Source: Massilia sp. HP4 (GTDB taxonomy: Bacteria; Pseudomonadota; Gammaproteobacteria; Burkholderiales; Burkholderiaceae_D). From it: a stretch of DNA of 64,000 nt. The notes under the pieces are model-generated. The model saw only the letters and a program-made list of their open reading frames with translations. It ran no database searches and was not told the DNA's origin. Where the stretch lies: NCBI RefSeq assembly GCF_005222695.1, contig NZ_STGG01000051.1, positions 62,001-126,000 on the forward strand, in the 5' to 3' direction. A program made the translations under genes and the position numbers. Positions 1 through 9,409 of the stretch are shown in pieces (position 1 is the stretch's first letter; every line of letters begins with the position of its first letter).

Positions 1-315
1 GTAGTCGGCGGCCAGGGCGCAGGCCAGGGTCAGCACCGCGCCGCTGATCATCGACGCCACCATCACCGTCTTGCGGCCGAACCGCTCGGCCACGCTGGAA
101 GAGCCCAGCAGCGCCAGCGCCAGGGTGGCGGTGGACACCGACAGCACCAGGCTGCTCTGGGCCGGCGACAGGTGGAAATCGTGGCCCAGGAGCGGCATCA
201 GCGGCTGGACGCAGTACAGCAAGGCGAAGATGGAAAAGCCCCCGAACGCCATCGCGCGGTTGATGCGCCGGAATTCCGGGCTGCCGGAAACGATGCGCGC
301 GCCAGGTGTGCTCAT
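1..315 (-). CDS. MFS exporter, YnfM-like, N-terminal part (cut by window edge)
   Basis: Only the first 105 codons are inside the window; the gene runs off the left edge. Translation of the minus strand from the ATG at 313-315 gives a typical major facilitator start. A short cytoplasmic lead is followed by a first membrane helix with the run FALLYCVQPLMPLL, then SPAQSSLVLSVSTA and the loop 2-3 motif GSSSVAERFGRKTVM, the MFS signature between helices 2 and 3. This pattern is close to the E. coli YnfM/arabinose-polyol exporter-like group. Substrate cannot be told. It lies 25 bases beyond the end of the leftward hypothetical operon and reads in the same direction, so it could share its transcript. 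Confidence 0.8.
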   Translation of the reverse strand, partial: MSTPGARIVSGSPEFRRINRAMAFGGFSIFALLYCVQPLMPLLGHDFHLSPAQSSLVLSVSTATLALALLGSSSVAERFGRKTVMVASMISGAVLTLACALAADY

Positions 316-339
316 GCCGCAGTGTTCATGCGAAGGCGC

Positions 340-1239
340 TCAAGGGTATTCCGGATCCAGTTCGGAACCGGCGTAGTTCTCCAGCTCGGCCATCAGCTGG
401 CCGATCGTTGCAGGGGTGCCGATCTGCTCGAGCACCGTGCAGTGCTTGCGATAGATGTCGATGCGCTCGGCGATCACGGCCTGGTGGGCGGGCGGGATAC
501 GCGCCATGAGCTCGGCCCAGCCCTGCTCGAAGTCGGGCCGGTGCTTGCGCAGCGCCTTCACGAAACGTTCGAATTCGCGCTGGCCGGTGCGCGCCGTGAT
601 GCGCGCGCCGCCTTCGGCCGCGAAGATGATCGCCATCGCGATCACGCCTTCGGCGTTCAGGTCGGGATCCTTGACCGCGCCTTCATAGTGGTTCTGGCGC
701 AGCCATTCGGCGGCCTTGACGATGCTTTGCACCTGCTGGCGCTGCTGGACCTGGCCCAGGAAGCGCTCGTAGCCCGACCACGATTCGCCCGGGTCGGCGG
801 TGCAGATATCGACGAACAGCTCTTTCAGGCGGCGCTGGGCGTACACGGGGTCGTTGTCGTACTCATTCACCAGGCTGTCCTCGGGCAGCGCGGCCAGCTC
901 GCGGATCATGCGGAAACCCGTCTGGAAGGCGTGTTCGGCGCCCTCCCCGACCAGGATGTCGACGGCGTCCAGGTCGCCTTCGTCGACGCTCTGGATCAGG
1001 TGCTCCAGGCCCAGCGACACGCCGCCCACGGTCAGGAGCAGCGCGCGCCCGATCCCTTCGGCGGTGCGGTCGTTGGTGAACTTCCCGGCCACCATGGCGG
1101 TGATCGCGGACAGCTCGTCGGCCAGGATCGCCGCTTCTTCAGGCGTGGCTTCGCCCGGCAGCAGCCGGATCGCGCGCACCAGGCGCGGCGGTTGTTCGAT
1201 GACAATGGCTGGCAGCATGGAACTGGCGGCTCCGCTCAC
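340..1239 (-). CDS. Uncharacterised protein, last gene of J-domain operon
   Basis: 299-residue protein that I do not recognise. It has no signal peptide or membrane segment and looks like a soluble, mostly alpha-helical, acidic protein. The likely start is a GTG (1237-1239) whose bases overlap the TGA stop of the gene before it, which points to translational coupling; an ATG seven codons further in (1216-1218) is the alternative. It is the fourth gene of a leftward set beginning with a short J-domain protein. The conserved order and overlaps suggest a common process, possibly protein folding or remodelling, but no motif gives a function. Confidence 0.7.
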   Translation of the reverse strand: MSGAASSMLPAIVIEQPPRLVRAIRLLPGEATPEEAAILADELSAITAMVAGKFTNDRTAEGIGRALLLTVGGVSLGLEHLIQSVDEGDLDAVDILVGEGAEHAFQTGFRMIRELAALPEDSLVNEYDNDPVYAQRRLKELFVDICTADPGESWSGYERFLGQVQQRQQVQSIVKAAEWLRQNHYEGAVKDPDLNAEGVIAMAIIFAAEGGARITARTGQREFERFVKALRKHRPDFEQGWAELMARIPPAHQAVIAERIDIYRKHCTVLEQIGTPATIGQLMAELENYAGSELDPEYP

Positions 1240-2018
1240 GAGAAGATATCCGTGCCCATGCTGCGGCGCGGGCCGCGGGCCACGCGCGTACGCACCGACG
1301 GCACCTGCTTGCGCAGGCGCAGCAGCAGGTCGCGGGTCGAGCGCTGCATGAATTCGGACTCTTCGTCCGGATCGTCGGGCAGTTCGATCTCGGCCATCTC
1401 GGCGCTGTGGCGAAATTCCGGGAACAGCTCGAGCAGCGAACGCTCCCAGCCATCCTCGGTGGCCTTGGCCAGGTCGACCGCCAGCGGCACGATGTCGCTG
1501 TCGGCGCTGGTCTGGCCGCTCACGTAGCGCCCTTTAGACAGGATTTCGCCCGCCACTTCGAGGATTTCCTTCGGCGCCAGCGACCACAGGATGGCGAACA
1601 CGGTCGCGCCATGGTCGGTGCTCGACGCCGCCTCGAGCAGCTCATTGCGGCGCTCTTCGTCGTCCTGGGCGTAGACCACGCCGTGCACGTGGTTGAACAG
1701 GTTCTCGGCGATGCGCTCGGGATCGTCCTCGATCAGGTTGTCGGGCCAGGTGGCAGCGATGAAGGCCAGGCTGTCGGCCCAGGCCTTGGGCGGCACCAGC
1801 ATGGTCGCCAGCGAGGTCTTGGCGCCGTCGAAACCCGACAGGTGCAGCGCGGTCACTTGCGGCGGCAGTTCGGTCAGCACCTGGGCCACGGCGTAGTCGC
1901 CATGCTCGTCGGCGGCTTTCGAGAACAACTCTTCGGCGTGCTCGAGCGAGCCGGCCAGCACCAGTTCGCCGACCTGGCTGACCAGGGCCGGCAGGTTTGC
2001 CTTGCTATCATCGCTCAT
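1236..2018 (-). CDS. Uncharacterised protein of J-domain operon
   Basis: 260-residue soluble protein without recognisable domain. The start MSDDSKANLP is chosen because AAGGAG sits seven bases upstream; a longer frame to 2105 would run through the acidic tail of the preceding gene and has no ribosome site. The helical N-terminal half (AEELFSKAADEHGDYAVAQV) recalls alpha-helical repeat proteins, but I cannot assign a family. The C-terminus is basic (RTRVARGPRRS). It overlaps the upstream gene by 11 bases and the downstream gene by 4, so the three are almost surely one transcript. Confidence 0.7.
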   Translation of the reverse strand: MSDDSKANLPALVSQVGELVLAGSLEHAEELFSKAADEHGDYAVAQVLTELPPQVTALHLSGFDGAKTSLATMLVPPKAWADSLAFIAATWPDNLIEDDPERIAENLFNHVHGVVYAQDDEERRNELLEAASSTDHGATVFAILWSLAPKEILEVAGEILSKGRYVSGQTSADSDIVPLAVDLAKATEDGWERSLLELFPEFRHSAEMAEIELPDDPDEESEFMQRSTRDLLLRLRKQVPSVRTRVARGPRRSMGTDIFS

Positions 2019-2517
2019 CGCGGTCTCCTTCGTCGAACAGGCCGGTGAAGTCGTCGGTGGCGGCGCTATCGTCGTCATCGTCGTCGCCATCGTCGTTGCG
2101 GCCAAGCTGCTCGAGCGACTGGTCTTCGTCGTCCCAGCGGTTCTGGTTCCTGAACAGGAAGGCGGTGATGATGGCCTGGCGCGCCAGTTCCGGGTAGTTG
2201 GCGGTCATGCCCTCGTACATCGCCTTGCCGTCGTCGCCCGCGCACTCGGCCATCGCGAACACGCGCGAGGGAATGCCGTCGGCATAGTCGGCCGCTTCGC
2301 GCATCAGGCCCTTCGGGTCCAGGAAGCGGATCTTGTCGACCAGGGCGAAGGCCATCATGTTGACGTCGTCGATGCCGCCGCCGTCGGCGTATTCGGCCAC
2401 CAGCGCGCTCACCATCATGTCGTAGTTCTTGCGGTTGGGCGGGTCGCCCAGGGTGCCCTCGATCTGGCCTTCCAGTTCACGCGACTGGAAGGAGAATTCG
2501 GGATGTACGTTCTTCAT
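2008..2517 (-). CDS. Uncharacterised acidic-tailed protein of J-domain operon
   Basis: 169-residue soluble protein of unknown function. ATG at 2515-2517 has AGGA at a good distance. The first 120 residues are predicted helical. The tail carries a run of seven aspartates (DDGDDDDDDS) followed by more acidic residues, a feature common in proteins that bind basic partners or chaperones. It sits between the J-domain gene (38-base gap) and two further unknown genes that overlap one another. No homologous domain recognised. Confidence 0.7.
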   Translation of the reverse strand: MKNVHPEFSFQSRELEGQIEGTLGDPPNRKNYDMMVSALVAEYADGGGIDDVNMMAFALVDKIRFLDPKGLMREAADYADGIPSRVFAMAECAGDDGKAMYEGMTANYPELARQAIITAFLFRNQNRWDDEDQSLEQLGRNDDGDDDDDDSAATDDFTGLFDEGDRDER

Positions 2518-2554
2518 GGTTATCCTGTAATGTGTCTTTGGCCGTCTTTGCCGG

Positions 2555-2848
2555 TCAGTGGGCGGGGAGGTTCACGCCATTGAGGGCGAACAGCGAACGC
2601 CACAGCTCGTAGGCCTCGGCATCGGCATCGAGCACGATGCGGTGGTTCACGCTCTGGTTGTATTGCTCGCGCTTGCTGCGGTCCGAAAGGATCTCGTAGG
2701 CCTTGGTGACGGCCTTGAAGCGCGCTTCGGCGCCCGGCGCCTGGTTACGATCGGGGTGGTAACGCATGGCCAGCGAGCGGTAGACTTTCTTGATCTCGTC
2801 ATCGCTGGCGTTCGGCGCGACGCCGAGGATCGCATATAAATTTTCCAA
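2555..2848 (-). CDS. Short J-domain (DnaJ-type) protein
   Basis: 97-residue protein that is nearly only a J-domain. YAILGVAPNASDDEIKKVYR forms helices I-II, HPD lies at residues 31-33 (RYHPDRNQ), and helix III-IV with FKAVTKAYEILSD follows. J-domains stimulate the ATPase of DnaK/Hsp70 through HPD. The usual G/F linker, zinc centre and substrate domain are absent; a short 30-residue tail remains, so it should recruit DnaK to a special client. The start is a TTG (2846-2848) supported by GGGAGAG six bases upstream; no ATG fits. It heads an operon with three unknown genes. A -10-like GATAAT lies at about 2891-2896 on the minus strand. Confidence 0.88.
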   Translation of the reverse strand: MENLYAILGVAPNASDDEIKKVYRSLAMRYHPDRNQAPGAEARFKAVTKAYEILSDRSKREQYNQSVNHRIVLDADAEAYELWRSLFALNGVNLPAH

Positions 2849-3011
2849 CTGAAACTCTCCCGGCTGCGGTCTACAACGGTAAAGGCGAGATTATCCTATA
2901 GAAAACGCCGGACGTGGCGCGAGCGGCGGCGAACACGGTGCGATGCGGGCAACCTCAGCCGCCTCCGGGTACGGTAAAATGCTTGCCAACTTACCCTCTC
3001 AGAACTATTTC

Positions 3012-4766
<1,755 letters not shown>

Positions 4767-4785
4767 CGCCTTGCTGCCCTGGATG

Positions 4786-4820
4786 AATCCCGCCCCGGCA
4801 TTGCCGCGGCGGGATTTTTT
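4786..4820 (+). terminator. Rho-independent terminator of glnS
   Basis: Perfect 9-bp stem AATCCCGCC / GGCGGGATT (4786-4794 and 4808-4816) with a 13-base loop and a T-run at 4815-4820. It begins 20 bases after the glnS stop. The loop bases CCGGCATTGCCGC recur in the terminator at 7080-7113. Confidence 0.9.
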
Positions 4821-4997
4821 GTTGGCGCTGTCCGCATGGCAAGCGGCTGGCCGTTCGACCTGCGTCATCGACACACGGACTGCGTGCCTGCGCTGCCTCA
4901 TGCCTGCGTCCGCATCGCCCCGCGATCATGGAAGCCCGGATCTGCGCCGCCCATGAACACGGGCGCGCGCTTCCTCACTCTTCATACGGAGGCGAAA

Positions 4998-7043
4998 ATG
5001 CAATCGAATGCACGTCACGCCGTGGGGCGTCTCGTCATGGGCCAGGTGCTGTGCGCAGTCGCGCTGGCCGGCACGGCGCTCGCAGGCCCATCCACCCAAT
5101 CCGCCGAAGCGGCCACGGCGCACTACCCCGCACCGGGCAAGACCACTTATCGCGTGGTCAACCTCGCCCCAGGGGAATTCCTGAACGCCGTGATCAACGC
5201 CCGCGGCGAGGTGGCCTATAGCCTGGCCGATCCCTGGCCCGGCCCGGGCCCCGGCATCGGCCCCACCAGCAGCTGGTTCTATGATGGCGTCCGTTCCATC
5301 AATATCGGCCGCCAGGGCGTCTCGGGCTTTCTCACCATCGCCGACCTCAACAATGCTGGCCAGGTGCTGGGCTTCGGCGAGCTCAGCCCGGGCCGGTCCG
5401 GCGTTTCCATCTGGACCAAACGCCACGGCTACACCGAGCTGGGATTGCTGCCCACGACCGACCGCATCCTCGAGGCCCACATCAACAACCATGGCGTGGT
5501 CGCCGGCAGCGCCGCCGGGGGCGACAACGTCAATCTCGCCTTTCGCTGGAGCCGTACAAACGGCATGGAAGACCTTGGGGCCCTGGGCAATGGCGCGTAC
5601 CGGATTGCCTACGCCAGGGGCATCAACGACGCCGGCGCCATCACGGGCGAATCCTGGGCCCTGGAATCCGACTACCACGGCTTCCTGTGGACACGTGCCA
5701 CCGGCATGGTCGACATCCACACCAACGACAGCGACGATTCCTCGCCGGTCGGCATCAGTGCCAGGGGCCATGTGGCCGGCAATTATCACTACGACGGCCC
5801 CGACTGGCGCGGCTATGTCTGGACGCCGCGCGACGGCATGCGCGACCTGAATCCGGGCGGCGTCGAGACATCCGCGTGGGCAATGAGCGCCAGCGGTCAG
5901 GTCACGGGCTCGATCGGCAGCTTCGAAACCGGCCGTCGCGCCATGACCTGGACCCGCTCCGGCGGCCTGGTCGACCTCGGCACGCTGGGCGGCGACACCT
6001 CGGGCGCGAACCGCGCCAACAACCACGGCCAGGTGGTCGGCTACGCCGCGACCGCGGCCAACGGATTCCGCGCCTTCGCCTGGACCGCCAGGGACGGCAT
6101 GGTCGACCTGAACACGCGCCTGCGACGCGCGCCACCGGGCCTGCGGCTCGAGAACGCAGTGGCGATCTCGGACAACGGGTCGATCGTGGCCACCTCGAAC
6201 GCCGGCCTGGTGCTGCTCAAGCCGGAGCGCGGCGGCGCTTGCGGTTGCCCGCACACGGTCGGGCCGATCGCGGCCAGCGACATGGTCGCGCTGGGGGCGC
6301 CGCTCGCGGTCGCGGTCGGCGTCGCAGGCGACTCCCCGGCCGCGCCCTATCGCATCGACTGGGATTGGGGCGACGGCAGCACGGCCAGCAGCGCCAGCCT
6401 GGCGGCGGGCGGCGGCGAACGGCGCAGCGCCAGCCTGGCGGCGGGCGGCGGCGAACGGCGCAGCGCCGCCGTCCACAGCTACGCCACGCCCGGCATCCAC
6501 ACCGTCAGGGCGACGGTCGTCGACCGCGCGGGCAATCGCGTCGCCGTCAGCCGCAAGGTGGTCGCCTGGGCCCCGGGCCGCGGCATCGCGGCCGGCGCCG
6601 GCGCCTTCGCCTCGCGCTACGCGGGCGGCACACAGGTGACGGTGCACCCCGGCACGGCGCGCTTCAGCTTCGTGGCGCCGCTTGCGCAAGGCGCCGCCGC
6701 GGGGATCAAGCCCGCCCTCCACTTCGATGTGCCCGGCCTGAATTTCGTGGGCGCCGATATCGGCGGCGTCGTGCTCGAAGGCGGGGTTGGCCGCCTGGAG
6801 GGCAGCGGCGCGGTCAACGGCAAGGATGGCTACCGCTTCCGGCTGGCCGCGAGCGCATCGGATGCCAGGGGCGACCCGGGCCGCGTGGCGCTGAAGATCT
6901 GGCGCGTCGATCCGGCCACCCGGCAGGCCGTGACCGTGTACGACAATGGCGAGCCCGCGGGCAGGCCTGGCGTCCAGGACGTGGCTGCGCGTGGCGGCGA
7001 GGCCGGCAGCGCACTGGCGCAGGGCAACATCGCGCTGCACTGA
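4998..7043 (+). CDS. Secreted HAF-repeat and PKD-domain protein (copy 1)
   Basis: 681 residues. The start MQSNARHAV has GGAGG six bases upstream; an N-terminal signal peptide ends near ALAGPS. The body (about residues 50-400) is a series of HAF-type repeats of the form LGTLGGDTSGANRANNHGQV...AFAWT, a beta-propeller-like family of extracellular proteins of unknown role. A PKD-like Ig fold follows (YRIDWDWGDGST to HTVRATVVDRAGN). The C-terminus carries a conserved post-propeller beta domain with GSGAVNGKDGYRFRL and VYDNGEP. No anchor or sorting tail was seen. It is a tandem paralogue of the next gene and contains an exact 36-base internal duplication. Function unknown; a secreted binding or structural protein is likely. 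Confidence 0.85.
   Translation: MQSNARHAVGRLVMGQVLCAVALAGTALAGPSTQSAEAATAHYPAPGKTTYRVVNLAPGEFLNAVINARGEVAYSLADPWPGPGPGIGPTSSWFYDGVRSINIGRQGVSGFLTIADLNNAGQVLGFGELSPGRSGVSIWTKRHGYTELGLLPTTDRILEAHINNHGVVAGSAAGGDNVNLAFRWSRTNGMEDLGALGNGAYRIAYARGINDAGAITGESWALESDYHGFLWTRATGMVDIHTNDSDDSSPVGISARGHVAGNYHYDGPDWRGYVWTPRDGMRDLNPGGVETSAWAMSASGQVTGSIGSFETGRRAMTWTRSGGLVDLGTLGGDTSGANRANNHGQVVGYAATAANGFRAFAWTARDGMVDLNTRLRRAPPGLRLENAVAISDNGSIVATSNAGLVLLKPERGGACGCPHTVGPIAASDMVALGAPLAVAVGVAGDSPAAPYRIDWDWGDGSTASSASLAAGGGERRSASLAAGGGERRSAAVHSYATPGIHTVRATVVDRAGNRVAVSRKVVAWAPGRGIAAGAGAFASRYAGGTQVTVHPGTARFSFVAPLAQGAAAGIKPALHFDVPGLNFVGADIGGVVLEGGVGRLEGSGAVNGKDGYRFRLAASASDARGDPGRVALKIWRVDPATRQAVTVYDNGEPAGRPGVQDVAARGGEAGSALAQGNIALH
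6390..6461 (+). repeat. Two exact tandem 36-bp copies inside HAF protein 1
   Basis: Bases 6390-6425 and 6426-6461 are identical and in frame, encoding twice the 12-residue unit SASLAAGGGERR in the PKD domain. The paralogue at 7284-9296 lacks this unit entirely at the same place (GATARSAGKERAS), so the insertion and its doubling are recent and lie in a surface loop. Confidence 0.95.
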
Positions 7044-7079
7044 TCTATGGAAAGACGGCGTCGATTGCCGCCATAACGC

Positions 7080-7113
7080 ATTCCGCTCCGGCATTGCCGC
7101 AGCGGGATTTTTT
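7080..7113 (+). terminator. Rho-independent terminator after HAF protein 1
   Basis: 8-bp stem ATTCCGCT / AGCGGGAT (one G-T pair) with loop CCGGCATTGCCGC and six T. Loop and right arm are nearly the same as in the glnS terminator, so this looks like a duplicated terminator carried along with the gene duplication. Confidence 0.8.
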
Positions 7114-7283
7114 CGCTGCCCAGTCTGCTCCAGGGTGGTGGTTTCGACCTGCGTCATACGTGCGCCAGGTGCGCGCATGATCGTCCTCATGCCGCGCCAG
7201 GAAGCACACCCCGATCATGGATGTCGGACATGCGCTGCATGCGATGTAGCGACAAAGCGTTCACATCCTCAAGCGGAGGCACT

Positions 7284-9296
7284 ATGCAAGCACGATTCCA
7301 CACCGGCGCCGCCAGGCGCGCCGTCCACGGGATACGCCCCGGCCTGCTGTGCGCGCTGCTGCTGGCCGGCACCGCGCATGCCCAACAGCCGCCAGCCCAC
7401 GAGACAGCCAGGAAGCCGCACGCCGGCAAGACCACCTACCGCGTCATCAATCTTGCCGCCGGCGACGCGACCTCGGCATCGATCAATGCCAGCGGCCAGG
7501 TCGCCTACTCGCTCACGCCCGACATCCTGTCGCTGCCCATCAACGCCTTCTTCTACGACGGCAGCACGTCCCGCAATGTCGGCAGCCTGGCCGCCCCGGG
7601 CGACTTCGCGCGCGCTACCGGCATCACGGCCGGCGGCCGGGTGGTGGGCGTCTCGCGCAACCCAATGGGCAATCTGCGCACCTTCATCTGGAACCGCTGG
7701 ACCGGCATCGCCGACATCGGCACCCTGCCCGGCACCGACGACGCCATCGAACCCGTCGTCAACAGCTTGGGCGTGATCACCGGCATCGCCAATTCCGATA
7801 CCGGCATCAATCGGGGCTTTCGCTGGAGCGCCCTCCTCGGCATGACCGACCTCGGCGTGCTGGCGCCGGGCCCCGCCGAAAGTTCCTACCCGCGGGCGAT
7901 CAATGACGCCGGCACCATCGTCGGCGACTCGTGGGCACTCGCGAACGACTGGCATACCTTCCGCTGGACCTTCGGCAGCGGCATGGTCGACATCCACACC
8001 AACGGCAGCGAAGATTCGACGCCGGTCGGGGTGACCGCCAGCGGCAATGTGGCGGGCAATTATCACCTCGGCGGCGGCGTGTGGCGCAGCTACTTCTGGA
8101 CCCCGATCACCGGCATGGTCGATATCGCACCGCCCGGCGTGCCTACCTGGATGACCGGCCTGACCGCGAACGGCCGCGCCACCGGCCAGGTCGGCGATCC
8201 CTTCATTCCCACCCACGCCATGACCTGGACCCAGGCCGGCGGGCTGGTCGACCTGGGCACCTTCGGCGGCGTCTATTCGTCGGCGTCAGGCGCCAACAAC
8301 AAGGGCCAGGTGATCGGCGCCTCCCATGATGGCGTCCAGGCCCGCGCCTTCGTCTGGACCTCGGCAGAAGGCATGGTCGACCTGAACACCCGGCTGCGCC
8401 ATGCGCCGCCAGGCCTGCACCTGGTCAACGCCATCGCCATCAACGATATCGGCCATATCGTGGCAGAATCGAACACCGGCCTGGTGCTGCTCAAGCCGGC
8501 CAGCAAGAAGCCCTGCGGCTGCCCGCACACTGTCGGCCCGATCGAGACCAGCCCGATGGTGGCGGTCGGCGCGCCGGTCGATGCAGCGGTGAGCGTCGCC
8601 GGCGACGGCCCCGCCGACTACCGTGTCAGTTGGACCTGGGGCGATGGCGCTACTGCCCGCAGCGCCGGCAAGGAGCGCGCCAGCGCCAGCCACAGCTACA
8701 CCAGGCCGGGCATCCATACGGTGACGGCCACGGTGACCGACCGCGCCGGCAAGAGCGTGGAGGTCAGCCGCAAGGTCATCGCCTACACGCCCGGCAACGG
8801 TGGCGCGGCCGGTAGCGGCAGCTTTGTTTCGCCGCTGGCTGCCGGCCACGGAAGATTCAGACAGGCGGGGCTGGCGCGCTTCAACTTCATCGTGCCTGCC
8901 ACCGGGCAGTCGCTGCAGTCGTCGGTCGCCTCGCCCCCGGCGCAGTCCGCGCTGCACTTCGAGGCGGGCGGCCTGAGCTTCGTCAGCAAGGATGTCCGGG
9001 CCCGGGGCGGGCGTGGCCACTTCGACGGCAGCGGCACGGTCAACGGCAAGGCCGGCTACCGCTTCGCCCTCACCGCCAAGGCGTCGAGCAGCGCCAGCAG
9101 CGAGCCGGGCCGCATGAAGCTCAGGATATGGCAAGTCGACCGGGCGACGGGCAAGAACGTCGTCGTCTACGACAATGGAGACGCCAGTGGCGGCGATGGC
9201 CGTGTGCGCGCCCCCCTGCCCGCGGCGAGCGGCGCCGGCGCCATCGCAGGCGACAGCGGCAGCGCCCTGGCCGAAGGCAGCATCGCCCTGGATTAG
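7284..9296 (+). CDS. Secreted HAF-repeat and PKD-domain protein (copy 2)
   Basis: 670 residues. Start MQARFHTGA with GCGGAGG upstream; signal peptide with cleavage near GTAHAQ. Same order as copy 1: N-terminal KTTYRVINLAAG, HAF repeats (LGTFGGVYSSASGANNKGQVIGAS), the motif CGCPHTVGPIE, a PKD-like domain (YRVSWTWGDGATA to VTATVTDRAGK) and the C-terminal beta domain (GSGTVNGKAGYRFALTAKA, VVYDNGDA). The two proteins align over their full length and also share upstream sequence (TTCGACCTGCGTCAT, GATCATGGA, CGGAGGC before the start), so the duplicated unit included terminator and leader. Role unknown; exported. Confidence 0.85.
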   Translation: MQARFHTGAARRAVHGIRPGLLCALLLAGTAHAQQPPAHETARKPHAGKTTYRVINLAAGDATSASINASGQVAYSLTPDILSLPINAFFYDGSTSRNVGSLAAPGDFARATGITAGGRVVGVSRNPMGNLRTFIWNRWTGIADIGTLPGTDDAIEPVVNSLGVITGIANSDTGINRGFRWSALLGMTDLGVLAPGPAESSYPRAINDAGTIVGDSWALANDWHTFRWTFGSGMVDIHTNGSEDSTPVGVTASGNVAGNYHLGGGVWRSYFWTPITGMVDIAPPGVPTWMTGLTANGRATGQVGDPFIPTHAMTWTQAGGLVDLGTFGGVYSSASGANNKGQVIGASHDGVQARAFVWTSAEGMVDLNTRLRHAPPGLHLVNAIAINDIGHIVAESNTGLVLLKPASKKPCGCPHTVGPIETSPMVAVGAPVDAAVSVAGDGPADYRVSWTWGDGATARSAGKERASASHSYTRPGIHTVTATVTDRAGKSVEVSRKVIAYTPGNGGAAGSGSFVSPLAAGHGRFRQAGLARFNFIVPATGQSLQSSVASPPAQSALHFEAGGLSFVSKDVRARGGRGHFDGSGTVNGKAGYRFALTAKASSSASSEPGRMKLRIWQVDRATGKNVVVYDNGDASGGDGRVRAPLPAASGAGAIAGDSGSALAEGSIALD

Positions 9297-9409
9297 TCAG
9301 CCATCCGACCAACGCATGGACAAAGGTGACGCCACCCGCGCCACCCTTGTAACAAAGCGGTCATGCAAGAATGCAATCATGCCGGCCATCGTTCTGACCG
9401 GAGACTTGC

